Source: an uncultured Lentisphaeria bacterium (lineage in GTDB: Bacteria; Verrucomicrobiota; Lentisphaeria; Victivallales; UBA1829). From it: DNA of 39,505 bases. Each line of letters opens with the position of its first letter. The first letter of the stretch is position 1. Below are positions 32,762 to 39,505 of the stretch, piece after piece. The notes beneath the pieces are model-generated. The model did no database searches. It was not told the DNA's origin and was given only the letters and a program-made list of their open reading frames with translations. The position numbers were made by a program, and so were the translations under genes. The stretch covers positions 1 through 39,505 of the forward strand of contig CAJKAR010000041.1 in assembly GCA_905197955.1 (NCBI GenBank). Direction: 5' to 3'.

Positions 32762-33961
32762 ATGCTTTTTTTGAAACGTTTTCTCAATACGGGAAAACCA
32801 GCCGCTCAACCGGAAGTCAGCGACCGGGCCGATTATGAAGCCGGACGCGGACTCACACCGGAAAAGGTCGATCGGATCATGCTGGCGGCAAACTCGGGAG
32901 ACACAGCAGATCAATGCCGTCTGGCACAGGAAATTCTGGAGAAAAACGCAGATATCATGCAGGCGTTTTCCACACGGAAAAATGCCGTGATCGGCTGCGG
33001 CTGGCGCCTGAAACCCGGTGGGAACACGCCGGAAGCAAGAAGCGCCGCGGAAGAACTGGAAAAACAGCTGAGAAACTGCGGAAACGGAGATGACGCGGAA
33101 ACGTTCGAGGATCTCATCGAAGATCTGATGGGAGCTCTGCTGCCAGGATTTGCCGTCAGCGAAATCCTCTGGGAAAACGGCGGGAAAATAGCCGGATTTC
33201 ATCAGATTGAACAGAAACATTTTACATTTCAGGATGGATTCACACCCAGACTCGTCACAAGCAGCGATTCCCGGGGAATCCGTCTTCCCAGAGAACGGAT
33301 CATTTTTCACAAACTCCGTCTGCATGGAAGCGATCCGGCTCGCGGCGGACTGATTCGGCCCCTCGCCTGGCTTCACTGTTTCAAGTCTTTGGATGAAAAA
33401 GATTTACTCTCTTTTATCGAACGTCATGGAATGCCTTTCCTCATTGCAAAAGTTGATTCCAGCGCATTTGAAAAAGAAAAAAATCTTGTGAAGCGCCTGA
33501 TCCGGAACTTCGGGACCAGCGGTGGCGGAATTTTTACAAAAAATGTAGAACTTCAACTTCTGGAATGCAAAAACAACGGAGAAGTCTATTTCCGACTTCT
33601 GGAATACCTGGAAGCAGCAGTAAACAAAGTGATCCTCGGACAGACCGCCAGTTCCGGAGATTCCTCCGGACTGAGCAAAGGCGATGCCCAGAGCAAAGTG
33701 CGTCAGGATATCCTCGAATCGGACTGCAGGATTATCCAGCATGTCATCAACGCCCAGCTTCTGAAGCCATGGACCCTTTATAACTATGGACCGGAAGTTC
33801 TTCCGCCAGAACTGGTTATCGACTGCACAGAACCGGAAGACGCCGTTCGTCTTGCCACAATCGTGAAAACCCTTCACGATGCCGGTTATGAAACCGATCC
33901 GGATGAAATCAGCGCCCGTGTCGGACTCAAACTCCGTCGCAGAACGACCTCCAAGCTCTGA
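32762..33961 (+). CDS. Mu gp29-like portal protein (DUF935)
   Basis: The 399-residue protein has the DUF935 pattern: DIMQAFSTRKNAVIGCGWRL, a central GFAVSEILWENGGKIAGFHQIEQKHFTFQ, the FIERHGMPFLIAKV block, and SSGDSSGLSKGDAQSKVRQDILESD near the C-terminus. Portal proteins form the dodecameric DNA gate at one capsid vertex and bind the terminase. The perfect ribosome site AGGAGG lies six bases before the ATG. The 67-base gap after the terminase has no gene. In Mu the minor head gene gp30 comes next; here the protease follows directly. Confidence 0.88.
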   Translation: MLFLKRFLNTGKPAAQPEVSDRADYEAGRGLTPEKVDRIMLAANSGDTADQCRLAQEILEKNADIMQAFSTRKNAVIGCGWRLKPGGNTPEARSAAEELEKQLRNCGNGDDAETFEDLIEDLMGALLPGFAVSEILWENGGKIAGFHQIEQKHFTFQDGFTPRLVTSSDSRGIRLPRERIIFHKLRLHGSDPARGGLIRPLAWLHCFKSLDEKDLLSFIERHGMPFLIAKVDSSAFEKEKNLVKRLIRNFGTSGGGIFTKNVELQLLECKNNGEVYFRLLEYLEAAVNKVILGQTASSGDSSGLSKGDAQSKVRQDILESDCRIIQHVINAQLLKPWTLYNYGPEVLPPELVIDCTEPEDAVRLATIVKTLHDAGYETDPDEISARVGLKLRRRTTSKL

Positions 33962-34005
33962 ACACATTCAAAATACAAGATTCATCTCTAAAAAAAGGAT
34001 CTCGA

Positions 34006-35025
34006 ATGGATTACGAACTCTTTGACGGAATTCCCTGGACCGGAACCACTTCCGAAACAAGGACTCTGCGCCCTTTCCGTCTTTTCCGGATCGGGGAAAA
34101 CCGACTCACTCGAAATGGAAAAGACTATAAGCTCACCTTCTCGGAGGATGAACTGAAAAGCATTGCGGACTACAATCGGAAAAAAGGAGAAAAAATACCG
34201 ATCGACTCCCGCCACGCTCTGCTTCTCGCCGCAGAAAAAGCGAATATCTCCGAAACGGAAGCACTGAAAGCTGTCCCTTCATCCGTCGCAGCACTCGGCT
34301 TTGCGGGACTCGAACTCCGGAACGATGGACTCTATGCCGTGGAAATTGAACTTTCGCCGCTGGCGGCGGAACTCTTCCGGCAAGGTGCCCTGCGTTACTG
34401 GTCGCCGGTGATCCGCGGACTCGACGGGAATTCTCCCCTGCGGATCACCTCGATTGCCATGGACAACGTTCCCGCTCTCAACAACCTTGAAATTCTGGCG
34501 GCATCCGCTGAATCCACAACCCAGCCGGACAGGTCTTACAGGTCGGACCCGGACGGCTCCAACAGAAAGGAACCTATTATGACCAAAACAGAACAGGCCC
34601 TGACAAAACTTCTGGGCGGAGAAATGCTCGCACTTTCCGACTCCAATGATGCGGCAGTGGCGGCAAAGCTGGAAGCTCTCGCAGCCGAACTGCCCGAACT
34701 CCGGGCGGCTAAAGCAAAAGTCGAAGAGCTGCAACTCTCCGCGGAAAACAACAGAAAAAAAGAACTGATCGACAAAGCCGTCAAAGAAAACCGGATCACC
34801 AACGCTGAACGGAAAGGACTTATGGAACTGGATGTCGCATGGCTCGCAGCCGAACTGCCCAAGCGTCCCAGAAACGCAGTCCCGTCCACCAGACTTCCGG
34901 ATGGATCGGAAGATGATGAGGAAATGCTCTCGGATGAGGAAAAAATCCTCGCTCGCAAAATGGGACTCTCCGAGGAGGAATATCTCCGTTCCAAAAAAGA
35001 ATGCGGAACAGGAACCCGGAAATAA
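34006..35025 (+). CDS. Mu gpI-like head maturation protease with C-terminal scaffold
   Basis: The 339-residue protein has a protease domain (about 1-170) with the family segments IPIDSRHALLLAAEK (H69 region), ALGFAGLELRNDGLYAVEIELS and YWSPVIRGLDG, then ITSIAMDNVPALNNL. The second half, from residue 192, is an alanine- and glutamate-rich coiled coil, as in Mu where the I gene ends in the Z scaffold. The protease trims head proteins and removes the scaffold during maturation. The internal ATG at 34579 has its own ribosome site. The start at 34006 follows AAAAAAAGGATCTCG. It lies 44 bases after the portal gene. Confidence 0.85.
   Translation: MDYELFDGIPWTGTTSETRTLRPFRLFRIGENRLTRNGKDYKLTFSEDELKSIADYNRKKGEKIPIDSRHALLLAAEKANISETEALKAVPSSVAALGFAGLELRNDGLYAVEIELSPLAAELFRQGALRYWSPVIRGLDGNSPLRITSIAMDNVPALNNLEILAASAESTTQPDRSYRSDPDGSNRKEPIMTKTEQALTKLLGGEMLALSDSNDAAVAAKLEALAAELPELRAAKAKVEELQLSAENNRKKELIDKAVKENRITNAERKGLMELDVAWLAAELPKRPRNAVPSTRLPDGSEDDEEMLSDEEKILARKMGLSEEEYLRSKKECGTGTRK
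34579..35025 (+). CDS. Nested scaffold protein (Mu Z-like), in frame with the protease
   Basis: An internal in-frame ATG (codon 192 of the protease) is preceded by AGAAAGGA at nine bases, a better site than that of the full gene. Initiation here would give 148 residues of mostly helical, charged sequence (LEALAAELPELRAAKAKVEEL, then an acidic tail EDDEEMLSDEEK). Phage Mu and lambda both make scaffold from an internal start within the protease gene, so the precedent is firm, but use of this start is inferred. Confidence 0.6.
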   Translation: MTKTEQALTKLLGGEMLALSDSNDAAVAAKLEALAAELPELRAAKAKVEELQLSAENNRKKELIDKAVKENRITNAERKGLMELDVAWLAAELPKRPRNAVPSTRLPDGSEDDEEMLSDEEKILARKMGLSEEEYLRSKKECGTGTRK

Positions 35026-35087
35026 ATCACCAACTCAACCATTTTCAAGCCAACAACTTATAACAAGAAAAAAAGGAATCCAATTTT

Positions 35088-35489
35088 ATGAACAGACTGA
35101 ATGGAACAAGCCCTCTGGAACGTTATCAGATCAATCCCGACACCACCATTCATCCCGGAACCCTCGTGGCACTGAACAGCGACGGCAATGCGGTTCCCGC
35201 AGCCGATACGGCGGATCTGAAGGTCATCGGAATTGCCAGAAACATCGAAAACGATGAGGTCGAAGTCTTTGACGGAATCGTCTCCCTGAACAATGCCGCG
35301 GAAGGAGCAGCACTCACAAGAGCAGATCGCGGATCGGCAGTCTATGTCGTTGATGCGGAAACGGTTGGAAAGACATCTACCAATCACATTCCCGCGGGCA
35401 TCCTGGTGGATCTCTATGGTGGAGATGTCTATATTGCCTGTGATCCGGTCGCGCTCGCCATTGCGGGACTTGCTTCGAAAAGTGCCTGA
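35088..35489 (+). CDS. Putative capsid decoration protein
   Basis: The 133-residue protein is rich in glycine, alanine and short beta strands (TIHPGTLVALNSDGNAVPAADTADLKVIGIARN, then YVVDAETVGKT, IPAGILVDLYGGDVYIACDP). This composition and its place between the protease/scaffold and the major head protein match small head-decoration proteins of the DUF2190-like group. It would then bind the expanded capsid surface to stabilise it. AAAAAAGGAATCC precedes the ATG. No catalytic motif is present. The 132-base gap after it holds a hairpin. Confidence 0.6.
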   Translation: MNRLNGTSPLERYQINPDTTIHPGTLVALNSDGNAVPAADTADLKVIGIARNIENDEVEVFDGIVSLNNAAEGAALTRADRGSAVYVVDAETVGKTSTNHIPAGILVDLYGGDVYIACDPVALAIAGLASKSA

Positions 35490-35515
35490 CAGCCAGCGAC
35501 TCTCTCATTGAAAAC

Positions 35516-35562
35516 AGCGAAGGCCTTCCCTCCGGGAATCTCCGGGACTCCAGCCTTCCGCT
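35516..35562 (+). other. RNA hairpin upstream of the major head gene
   Basis: AGCGAAGGC (35516-35524) pairs with GCCTTCCGCT (35553-35562) with one bulged C. The interior carries a second stem, TTCCC-TCC-GGGAA, and a repeated CTCCGGGA. No T-run follows. It lies 60 bases before the head gene and may be a processing or stability element. Confidence 0.45.
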
Positions 35563-35621
35563 CAAAAAATCGAATTCCCGGAAAATACACATCATCAAGC
35601 TCTTAAGAAAGGATATTCACT

Positions 35622-36509
35622 ATGGATCTCACAACGGAAAACATGAGACAGCTTTACTACGCATTCAACGCCTATCTTCAGAAAGGTCTTGGCGGAGGAT
35701 GGAACGAATGGACTAAATTCTGTTCCGTCATTCAGTCCGGCGCCTATCTGGAGAAATATCCAATGACGATCATCGCAGGCGGCATGCGTGAATGGATTGG
35801 AGAACGGATCGTCAATGAACTCTCCGGCAAAATGTTCGAGGTCATCAACAAGGATTTCGAACACACGGAAGGGATCAGCAGGAACGATATCGAGGACGAC
35901 AACATCGGCTTCACCCAGTCCCTCTTTATCGAAATGGGAATCAATGCCGCAAATCTCTGGCCGGAGCTCGCAGTGAAGGCTCTCACGGAAACGACAAAAT
36001 GGGCGGACGGGGAAAACTTCTTCTCCTCAACACGCAAAATCGGAAAGAGCACCATCAACAATGTGGTTTCCGGCGCGCTTTCCATCTCGACCTATGAGAC
36101 GGCACGTTCCCAGATGATGGGCTTCTGCAAGCCGGATAAAACACCGATCTGGCTCGTTCCTGATACCCTCATGGTCGGACCCGCTCTGGAAACCACGGCT
36201 CGGAGAATCTTCAAGGCCGATCTGGTTGTCGAAGACGGCAACACCGTAAGCAATGTTCACAAGGATGAATGCGAAATTATCATCAACCCGTATCTGGTCG
36301 GAGCTCACGCCAACAAGTGGTATCTGATGAACACCAAACGCGGCATCAAACCGATCGTGGTTCAGCAGAGAAAGGTCAGCCCCCTCCAGCGCTGGGACAA
36401 GGAGGATGACTCCTGCGTCAAAAACAAGAACCGCTGCGAATATGGACTCCATTACCGCGGAGCCGCAGCTCTCGTTGCACCGCAGCTTATCATCGGCGGA
36501 AATCTCTGA
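35622..36509 (+). CDS. Mu gpT-like major head (capsid) protein
   Basis: The 295-residue protein matches the gpT family in length and layout: TTENMRQLYYAFNAYLQKGLGG at the N-terminus, an FEHTEGISRNDIEDDNIG loop segment, and a conserved centre WLVPDTLMVGPALETTARRIF followed by INPYLVGAHANKWYLMNT and PIVVQQRK. It should form the icosahedral shell with an HK97-type fold. The ribosome site is AAAGGA at nine bases. Hairpins sit in both flanking gaps, which suits separate, high-level expression of this abundant protein. Confidence 0.9.
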   Translation: MDLTTENMRQLYYAFNAYLQKGLGGGWNEWTKFCSVIQSGAYLEKYPMTIIAGGMREWIGERIVNELSGKMFEVINKDFEHTEGISRNDIEDDNIGFTQSLFIEMGINAANLWPELAVKALTETTKWADGENFFSSTRKIGKSTINNVVSGALSISTYETARSQMMGFCKPDKTPIWLVPDTLMVGPALETTARRIFKADLVVEDGNTVSNVHKDECEIIINPYLVGAHANKWYLMNTKRGIKPIVVQQRKVSPLQRWDKEDDSCVKNKNRCEYGLHYRGAAALVAPQLIIGGNL

Positions 36510-36533
36510 TTCCTTTCTCAGAAGCTCTTGCGA

Positions 36534-36583
36534 GGGTCCGGAGAAAATGCATTTCTCCGTTATGGAGCTATTTCTCCGGACCC
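36534..36583 (+). other. Perfect 13-bp inverted repeat downstream of the major head gene
   Basis: GGGTCCGGAGAAA (36534-36546) and TTTCTCCGGACCC (36571-36583) are fully complementary around 24 bases. The loop contains a second copy of TTTCTCC that could pair with GGAGAAA of the left arm, and a CTCC-GTTAT-GGAG stem, so alternative folds are possible. No T-run follows. It may be an attenuator, a 3'-end stabiliser or a processing site. Confidence 0.65.
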
Positions 36584-36634
36584 CGCCGGATCTCCTTCTC
36601 AAAAGCAAACACAACTCAGGAAAGGAACCAAGGG

Positions 36635-37042
36635 ATGGGATACGCAACGATTGATGATCTGAAAAAACGTCTTGGCGTCGTTTTCGAAGAAATTTACGGC
36701 ACGGACGAGTCCGCGGCAGATGCGGATCTGCAGGGCGCAGCGGCGGAAATCGATGGAGCTCTGGCCTGTCGATATCACGTTCCCGTTGCCGCACTGGAAA
36801 ACCTGCCCCTCCTCAAAGACTGGAACCTGACTCTCGCAGAAGAACGGACCTTTTCCAGGGCTGCGGGATCTCAATATGCGGAAAAAATTAAACGCCGTGT
36901 CGATCTGGTTCGCAATTATCTGGAAATGATCCGTCTTTCCCGCTTCTCATTGACGGGAGCAGAGGAAAATGCAACCGAATCCGCTCTTCTCGTCGATATA
37001 GAAGAACCGGTCTTCTCTCGCAACAAACTCAGAGGGTTTTAA
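36635..37042 (+). CDS. Mu gp36-like protein (DUF1320)
   Basis: The 135-residue protein starts with MGYATIDDLKKRLG and has AEIDGALACRYHVPVAALENLPLLKDWNLTLAEERTFSRA, the DUF1320/gp36 pattern of a small helical protein. In Mu-like phages it sits after the major head gene and is thought to take part in the head-tail connection. AGGAAAGGAACC precedes the start. It ends one base before the next gene, suggesting translational coupling. Confidence 0.82.
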   Translation: MGYATIDDLKKRLGVVFEEIYGTDESAADADLQGAAAEIDGALACRYHVPVAALENLPLLKDWNLTLAEERTFSRAAGSQYAEKIKRRVDLVRNYLEMIRLSRFSLTGAEENATESALLVDIEEPVFSRNKLRGF

Positions 37043-37043
37043 G

Positions 37044-37457
37044 ATGCGGACCCTTTACGAAATCGCGGATGACATCCGCCAGCACATTGCCGGTGTCTTT
37101 CCAAGTATCCGCTTCTCCACAGCAGCAGAATCCGCTCAGCTTCTCCGGGAGATCGAAGCAATCAGCATCAACAACCTTCCCGCAGTCATCATCACGCTCC
37201 ACGAAGCGGAGTATACACAGAACAACAGAGTCCGCGAGCCGAAACTTTCGCTTGTTCTCGTAGACCGCTTCGTCGCAGGATCCGACCAGCGCGCGGAATC
37301 GGCATGGAGAGCGACAGAAACCCTCGCAGCCAGTTTCCCCGCGGAAGGAATCTTCCTCAACAACGTGGTCTATCTGCCGGAACGACTCGTCTCTTCTGCT
37401 CTGGACGAACAATATATCTCGTTCACCCTGCATCTGCGTCTGCAGCAGCGAACCTGA
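37044..37457 (+). CDS. Mu gp37-like protein, possible tail terminator or connector
   Basis: The 137-residue protein starts one base after the gp36-like stop. The pattern IADDIRQHIAGVFPSIRFSTAAES, LPAVIITLHEAEY, LSLVLVDRFVAGS and a terminal beta strand YISFTLHLRLQQ resembles gp37/DUF1834 or tail-terminator proteins that cap the tail tube and join it to the head. Identification is by position and fold pattern rather than a clear signature. If correct, it is the only tail-side function in the window. Confidence 0.6.
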   Translation: MRTLYEIADDIRQHIAGVFPSIRFSTAAESAQLLREIEAISINNLPAVIITLHEAEYTQNNRVREPKLSLVLVDRFVAGSDQRAESAWRATETLAASFPAEGIFLNNVVYLPERLVSSALDEQYISFTLHLRLQQRT

Positions 37458-37500
37458 TTCTCTCTCAAAACAACGCTCTCACTCATGAAAGGATTTTCTA

Positions 37501-37848
37501 ATGGCAACTAAATTCGGAATCATCACCCCCGCAACCGGAATCCCGGAACAGATCACCATCAACAGTCTGACCCGCAGCAAAAGCGCAGAAATCGCCGAAG
37601 CCCGCAATGAAAAAGGTCAGGTCACAGATCTGAAGGCCTATTCCAAAGGTGAATCCATCTCCATTACCGGAGTTCTGAAAGCCGATGGAAGCGCCGTCGA
37701 ACCGGGAACAAAAATCACCATCGACAGCAAGGATTACATCATCGAATCGGCGGAGCAGACAGAAAGCAACACTGAATTCGTCCAGTACTCCATCACCGCA
37801 AGAACCGCCGACTCCGCAGAAATCACGGAATACGAAGCCGGAGTGTAA
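37501..37848 (+). CDS. Small phage structural protein of unknown role
   Basis: The 115-residue protein is predicted to be almost all beta strands with alternating charges (QITINSLTRSKSAEIAEARNEKGQVTDLKAYSKGE, ISITGVLKADGS, KITIDSKDYIIESAEQTES, EFVQYSITART). The last part resembles a small beta-barrel or tail-tube-like fold. AAAGGATTTTCTA precedes the ATG. No family is recognised. Given its place after the gp37-like gene it may belong to the neck or a minimal tail, or it may decorate the head. Confidence 0.6.
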   Translation: MATKFGIITPATGIPEQITINSLTRSKSAEIAEARNEKGQVTDLKAYSKGESISITGVLKADGSAVEPGTKITIDSKDYIIESAEQTESNTEFVQYSITARTADSAEITEYEAGV

Positions 37849-37854
37849 CAACCT

Positions 37855-38571
37855 ATGCTGACCCCTTCTCAATCCATCTATCTGGCGTCCTCGGCGGAAT
37901 TCAGCAGAATTCTTGCAGGGGATCCGCATCTGAAGGATCTGGAAGCGGAAACCGTCCATCCGGAGGAGGAACTCCCGTCCATACTGGAGTTCCTCCCCGG
38001 ATGGTTCCGGGACATCGGAGCGCTCCGGATCGGTCCCCTAACACCGGGAATCTGGGCGATTCTATGGAGTCTTGAAAACCGCTATGTAACTGGAAGGGGA
38101 TCGCCGGAGACGCGGGATACGGATGAATTTCTCTATCTTCTTTCCCATCAACGGGTATCCTGGGACAATTCTCCTGTAAAACTGATCAGCCGGGCAATCG
38201 GCTTCTGCAACCGCAACGGACTGAATCCGCTGGAGATGAAAGCGGAACTGTTTCTGATGATCCGGCGCACCTTCAAGGTTCTGGAGATGCTCCCGGCCCC
38301 GGCTACGGAATTCGACGTCAGACCGGTCTACGATCAGCTTTGGCTCGCAGACATTGTTTCCATTGCCGCTCGCAATGCAAATGAAAGAGCGTCCTATGTA
38401 CTGAACCGGATGCCCCTGTCAAGCTGTCTTGCCTACTACATTCTCGAACTGCGCCGAAAGGATCGGAAAAATCTTATTCAAAGACGTCTTCCCATCGATA
38501 TCGGCAGGGAAATTTATGAATACACACAGCAACTCGGAGAAGAGTTCTGTCGAAAAAAAGGGATCCGATAA
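37855..38571 (+). CDS. Hypothetical phage protein, end of the module
   Basis: The 238-residue protein is mainly helical. It has a proline-rich centre (LRIGPLTPGIWAILWSLENRYV) and the segments SRAIGFCNRNGLNPLEMKAELFLMIRRTFKVLEML and VSIAARNANERASYVLNRMPLSSCLAYYILELRRKDRKN. No motif or family is recognised. It starts six bases after the previous gene, so it belongs to the same transcript, and it is the last gene of the module. No tail gene follows; the next gene is on the other strand 22 bases away. Confidence 0.6.
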   Translation: MLTPSQSIYLASSAEFSRILAGDPHLKDLEAETVHPEEELPSILEFLPGWFRDIGALRIGPLTPGIWAILWSLENRYVTGRGSPETRDTDEFLYLLSHQRVSWDNSPVKLISRAIGFCNRNGLNPLEMKAELFLMIRRTFKVLEMLPAPATEFDVRPVYDQLWLADIVSIAARNANERASYVLNRMPLSSCLAYYILELRRKDRKNLIQRRLPIDIGREIYEYTQQLGEEFCRKKGIR

Positions 38572-38592
38572 AAAACGGATAAAAGGAAAAGA

Positions 38593-39213
38593 TCAGCGGG
38601 GACCACGAGGTACGGACCGGAAATCGGAATCTTCTGAAGCCGAAGAGGTACCGGGAAGAAATTCTCCACAAAATCTGCATTTAATTGCCTGTGCGTTGAT
38701 TACTTCCGCGCAATAAGGACAGATTTTCGTCCGGGGAACGATTCGAAACTTTGTCCCGCATTTCAGGCAATTCACACTTTGCCCGAAAAGATTATTTTTC
38801 ACATGCAAAACGTCATGGCAGTTCGGACAAGAGACCTCCTCCAAAAGATGGCGCTTCCGTGGCGTTGATGGATAGGACATTACATCAACGCCATTCGAGT
38901 CTGTCAGAAAGGAATGAGTGTTTTCCGCAGAAGCAACTCCACCATGGCTTTCACGAATACAATTTTTCAAATCTTCGTGCTCATCTTCCCAAAGCATATA
39001 GTTCAGGCGTTTCGTCCAACAATAGGAAATAATAGAACCTACGATAAAAAGCAACCAGGTGAAAAAGAAAATAGAGGTGCAAACTGAACCAGCTTTAAAA
39101 ATAGCATAAATAAGACCAATGGTTCCATGACCCAGAACCAAAAGTCCAGCCAAACACCAGTTAAAACGGGATACTTTGTCATAAAATGCATGGGTTTCTT
39201 TTCGATACTGCAT
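38593..39213 (-). CDS. Membrane protein with double zinc ribbon
   Basis: The start at 39213, with ATGGAGACC upstream, gives 206 residues; an earlier ATG at 39270 adds 19 unlikely residues. Two membrane segments (about 19-39 and 48-66) are followed by a linker and two zinc ribbons: C129/C132/C149/C152 (CPNCHDVLHV...CLKCG) and C165/C168/C179/C182 (CPYCAEVINAQAIKCRFC). A Ser/Asp-rich tail ends the protein. The function is unknown; zinc-ribbon membrane proteins of this kind are common in Lentisphaerota-type genomes. It converges on the phage-like module. A degraded copy of its 3' end lies to the right. Confidence 0.7.
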   Translation of the reverse strand: MQYRKETHAFYDKVSRFNWCLAGLLVLGHGTIGLIYAIFKAGSVCTSIFFFTWLLFIVGSIISYCWTKRLNYMLWEDEHEDLKNCIRESHGGVASAENTHSFLTDSNGVDVMSYPSTPRKRHLLEEVSCPNCHDVLHVKNNLFGQSVNCLKCGTKFRIVPRTKICPYCAEVINAQAIKCRFCGEFLPGTSSASEDSDFRSVPRGPR

Positions 39214-39362
39214 AAAACGGTCTCCATGAAAAATAATAAGAAACATATCATAACAAAGAAAGATTGTCAAGAGTCTACATCTCCCTGCAAATTAGAAAAA
39301 CTTGAAAAAGAAAAGAAACAATCATGAGACTTTTTTTTTCGACAACGGATAAGAGAATGAGA

Positions 39363-39505
39363 TCAATGGGAACCTCTAGAGATGGACCTGGAATCGGAAT
39401 CACCAGAATCCGAAGAGGGAGCGGGAAGAATTTCTCCGCAATATCTGCTTTTAGAACCTATCCCTAAATAACAGCAAGTTTTCGATAAATTATAACCGTT
39501 GCGGC
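39363..39505 (-). pseudogene. Degenerate tandem copy of the zinc-ribbon gene 3' end (continues beyond window)
   Basis: Reading leftward from the window edge, one frame gives KTCCYLGIGSKSRYCGEIL, then a Ser/Asp-rich tail ending in SISRGSH and a TGA at 39365-39363. This aligns with the end of the neighbouring zinc-ribbon gene (KICPYCAEV...KCRFCGEFL...SVPRGPR). Two zinc-ligand cysteines are lost (C to S in KSRYC; CPYC to CCYL) and several codons are missing between them. It is probably a decaying or diverging duplicate; the upstream part is outside the window, so a functional paralogue is not excluded. Confidence 0.55.

Larger units (their letters stand above)
29947..38571 (+). mobile_element. 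Mu-type head-morphogenesis module (partial or tail-less prophage)
   Basis: Twelve plus-strand genes with short gaps and overlaps follow the order of phage Mu head genes: gp27-like small terminase, gp28-like large terminase, gp29-like portal, gpI protease with nested scaffold, decoration-like protein, gpT major head protein, gp36-like and gp37-like proteins, then two unknowns. Genes for a gp30-type minor head protein, transposase A/B, a repressor, lysis and tail are not seen. The flanking genes are bacterial. It could be a remnant, part of a rearranged prophage, or a capsid-forming satellite that borrows tails. Confidence 0.85.

Noticed and set aside
31327..32787. Long open frame on the minus strand (486 codons)
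   Set aside because: It is the complement of the large terminase, which has Walker and nuclease motifs. The high G+C of that gene removes stop codons from the opposite strand.
38516..38716. Small plus-strand ORF overlapping the last phage gene and the zinc-ribbon gene
   Set aside because: The 66-codon translation is low-complexity and charged because it is the complement of the Ser/Asp-rich tail, and most of it lies inside the convergent gene. It also has no ribosome site of note.
1..39505. tRNA, rRNA or CRISPR arrays
   Set aside because: No T-arm-like GGTTCGAATCC outside genes, no cloverleaf, no rRNA segments and no regularly spaced repeats were seen on either strand.

Overview
The window looks like a chromosomal piece of a Lentisphaerota/Victivallales-type bacterium, probably a carbohydrate-degrading anaerobe. 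I infer this from gene content only. It has a short pseudopilin with the FTLIELLVVIAIIAILAALLLPA prepilin segment and a C-terminal H-x9-DG motif, which is common in the Planctomycetota-Verrucomicrobiota-Lentisphaerota group. It also has several small sugar-utilisation loci, each with its own LacI, GntR, IclR or AraC regulator, plus a glycyl-radical enzyme with its activase and a flavodoxin operon, both of which point to anaerobic life.

Layout. 62-3836: a sugar-acid dehydratase (enolase superfamily) and a KDG-type sugar kinase, divergent from an IclR regulator and a NimA-like flavoprotein, with a palindrome between them. 3838-8947: GH1 glycosidase, secreted NodB-like protein and GntR-type regulator read as one minus-strand unit from a perfect consensus promoter, preceded by a LacI regulator. 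9082-13197: LysM envelope protein and a large transporter-acyltransferase-acyl-ACP synthetase fusion. 13484-15405: dksA-like, lspA, miaA. 15433-19296: IclR regulator, an unassigned glycyl-radical enzyme and its activase. 19565-21237: convergent methyltransferase and HAD phosphatase. 21304-23063: DUF3793, flavodoxin and DUF2325 operon with a clear terminator and twin operator-like palindromes. 23205-24614: membrane-anchored HtrA protease. 24637-29596: secreted 1070-residue glycosidase-like protein and pseudopilin, divergent from an AraC regulator, with overlapping promoters that share one palindrome.

29947-38571 is a single-strand, tightly packed Mu-type head-morphogenesis module: small and large terminase, portal, protease with nested scaffold, decoration-like protein, major capsid, gp36-like and gp37-like proteins, and unknowns. 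No transposase, integrase, tail, lysis or regulatory gene is visible. It is either a remnant, an incomplete view of a prophage, or a tail-less capsid-forming element. Two strong RNA hairpins flank the capsid gene, and the terminase is richer in G+C than its neighbours. The right edge carries a membrane zinc-ribbon protein and a degenerate tandem copy of its 3' end.

The best candidates for new biology are the glycyl-radical enzyme locus, the DUF3793-flavodoxin-DUF2325 operon with its two ATTAG-N6-CTAAT sites 73 bp apart, the tail-less Mu-like head module, and the shared-operator divergent promoter of the secreted glycosidase locus. No tRNA, rRNA, CRISPR array or insertion sequence was seen.
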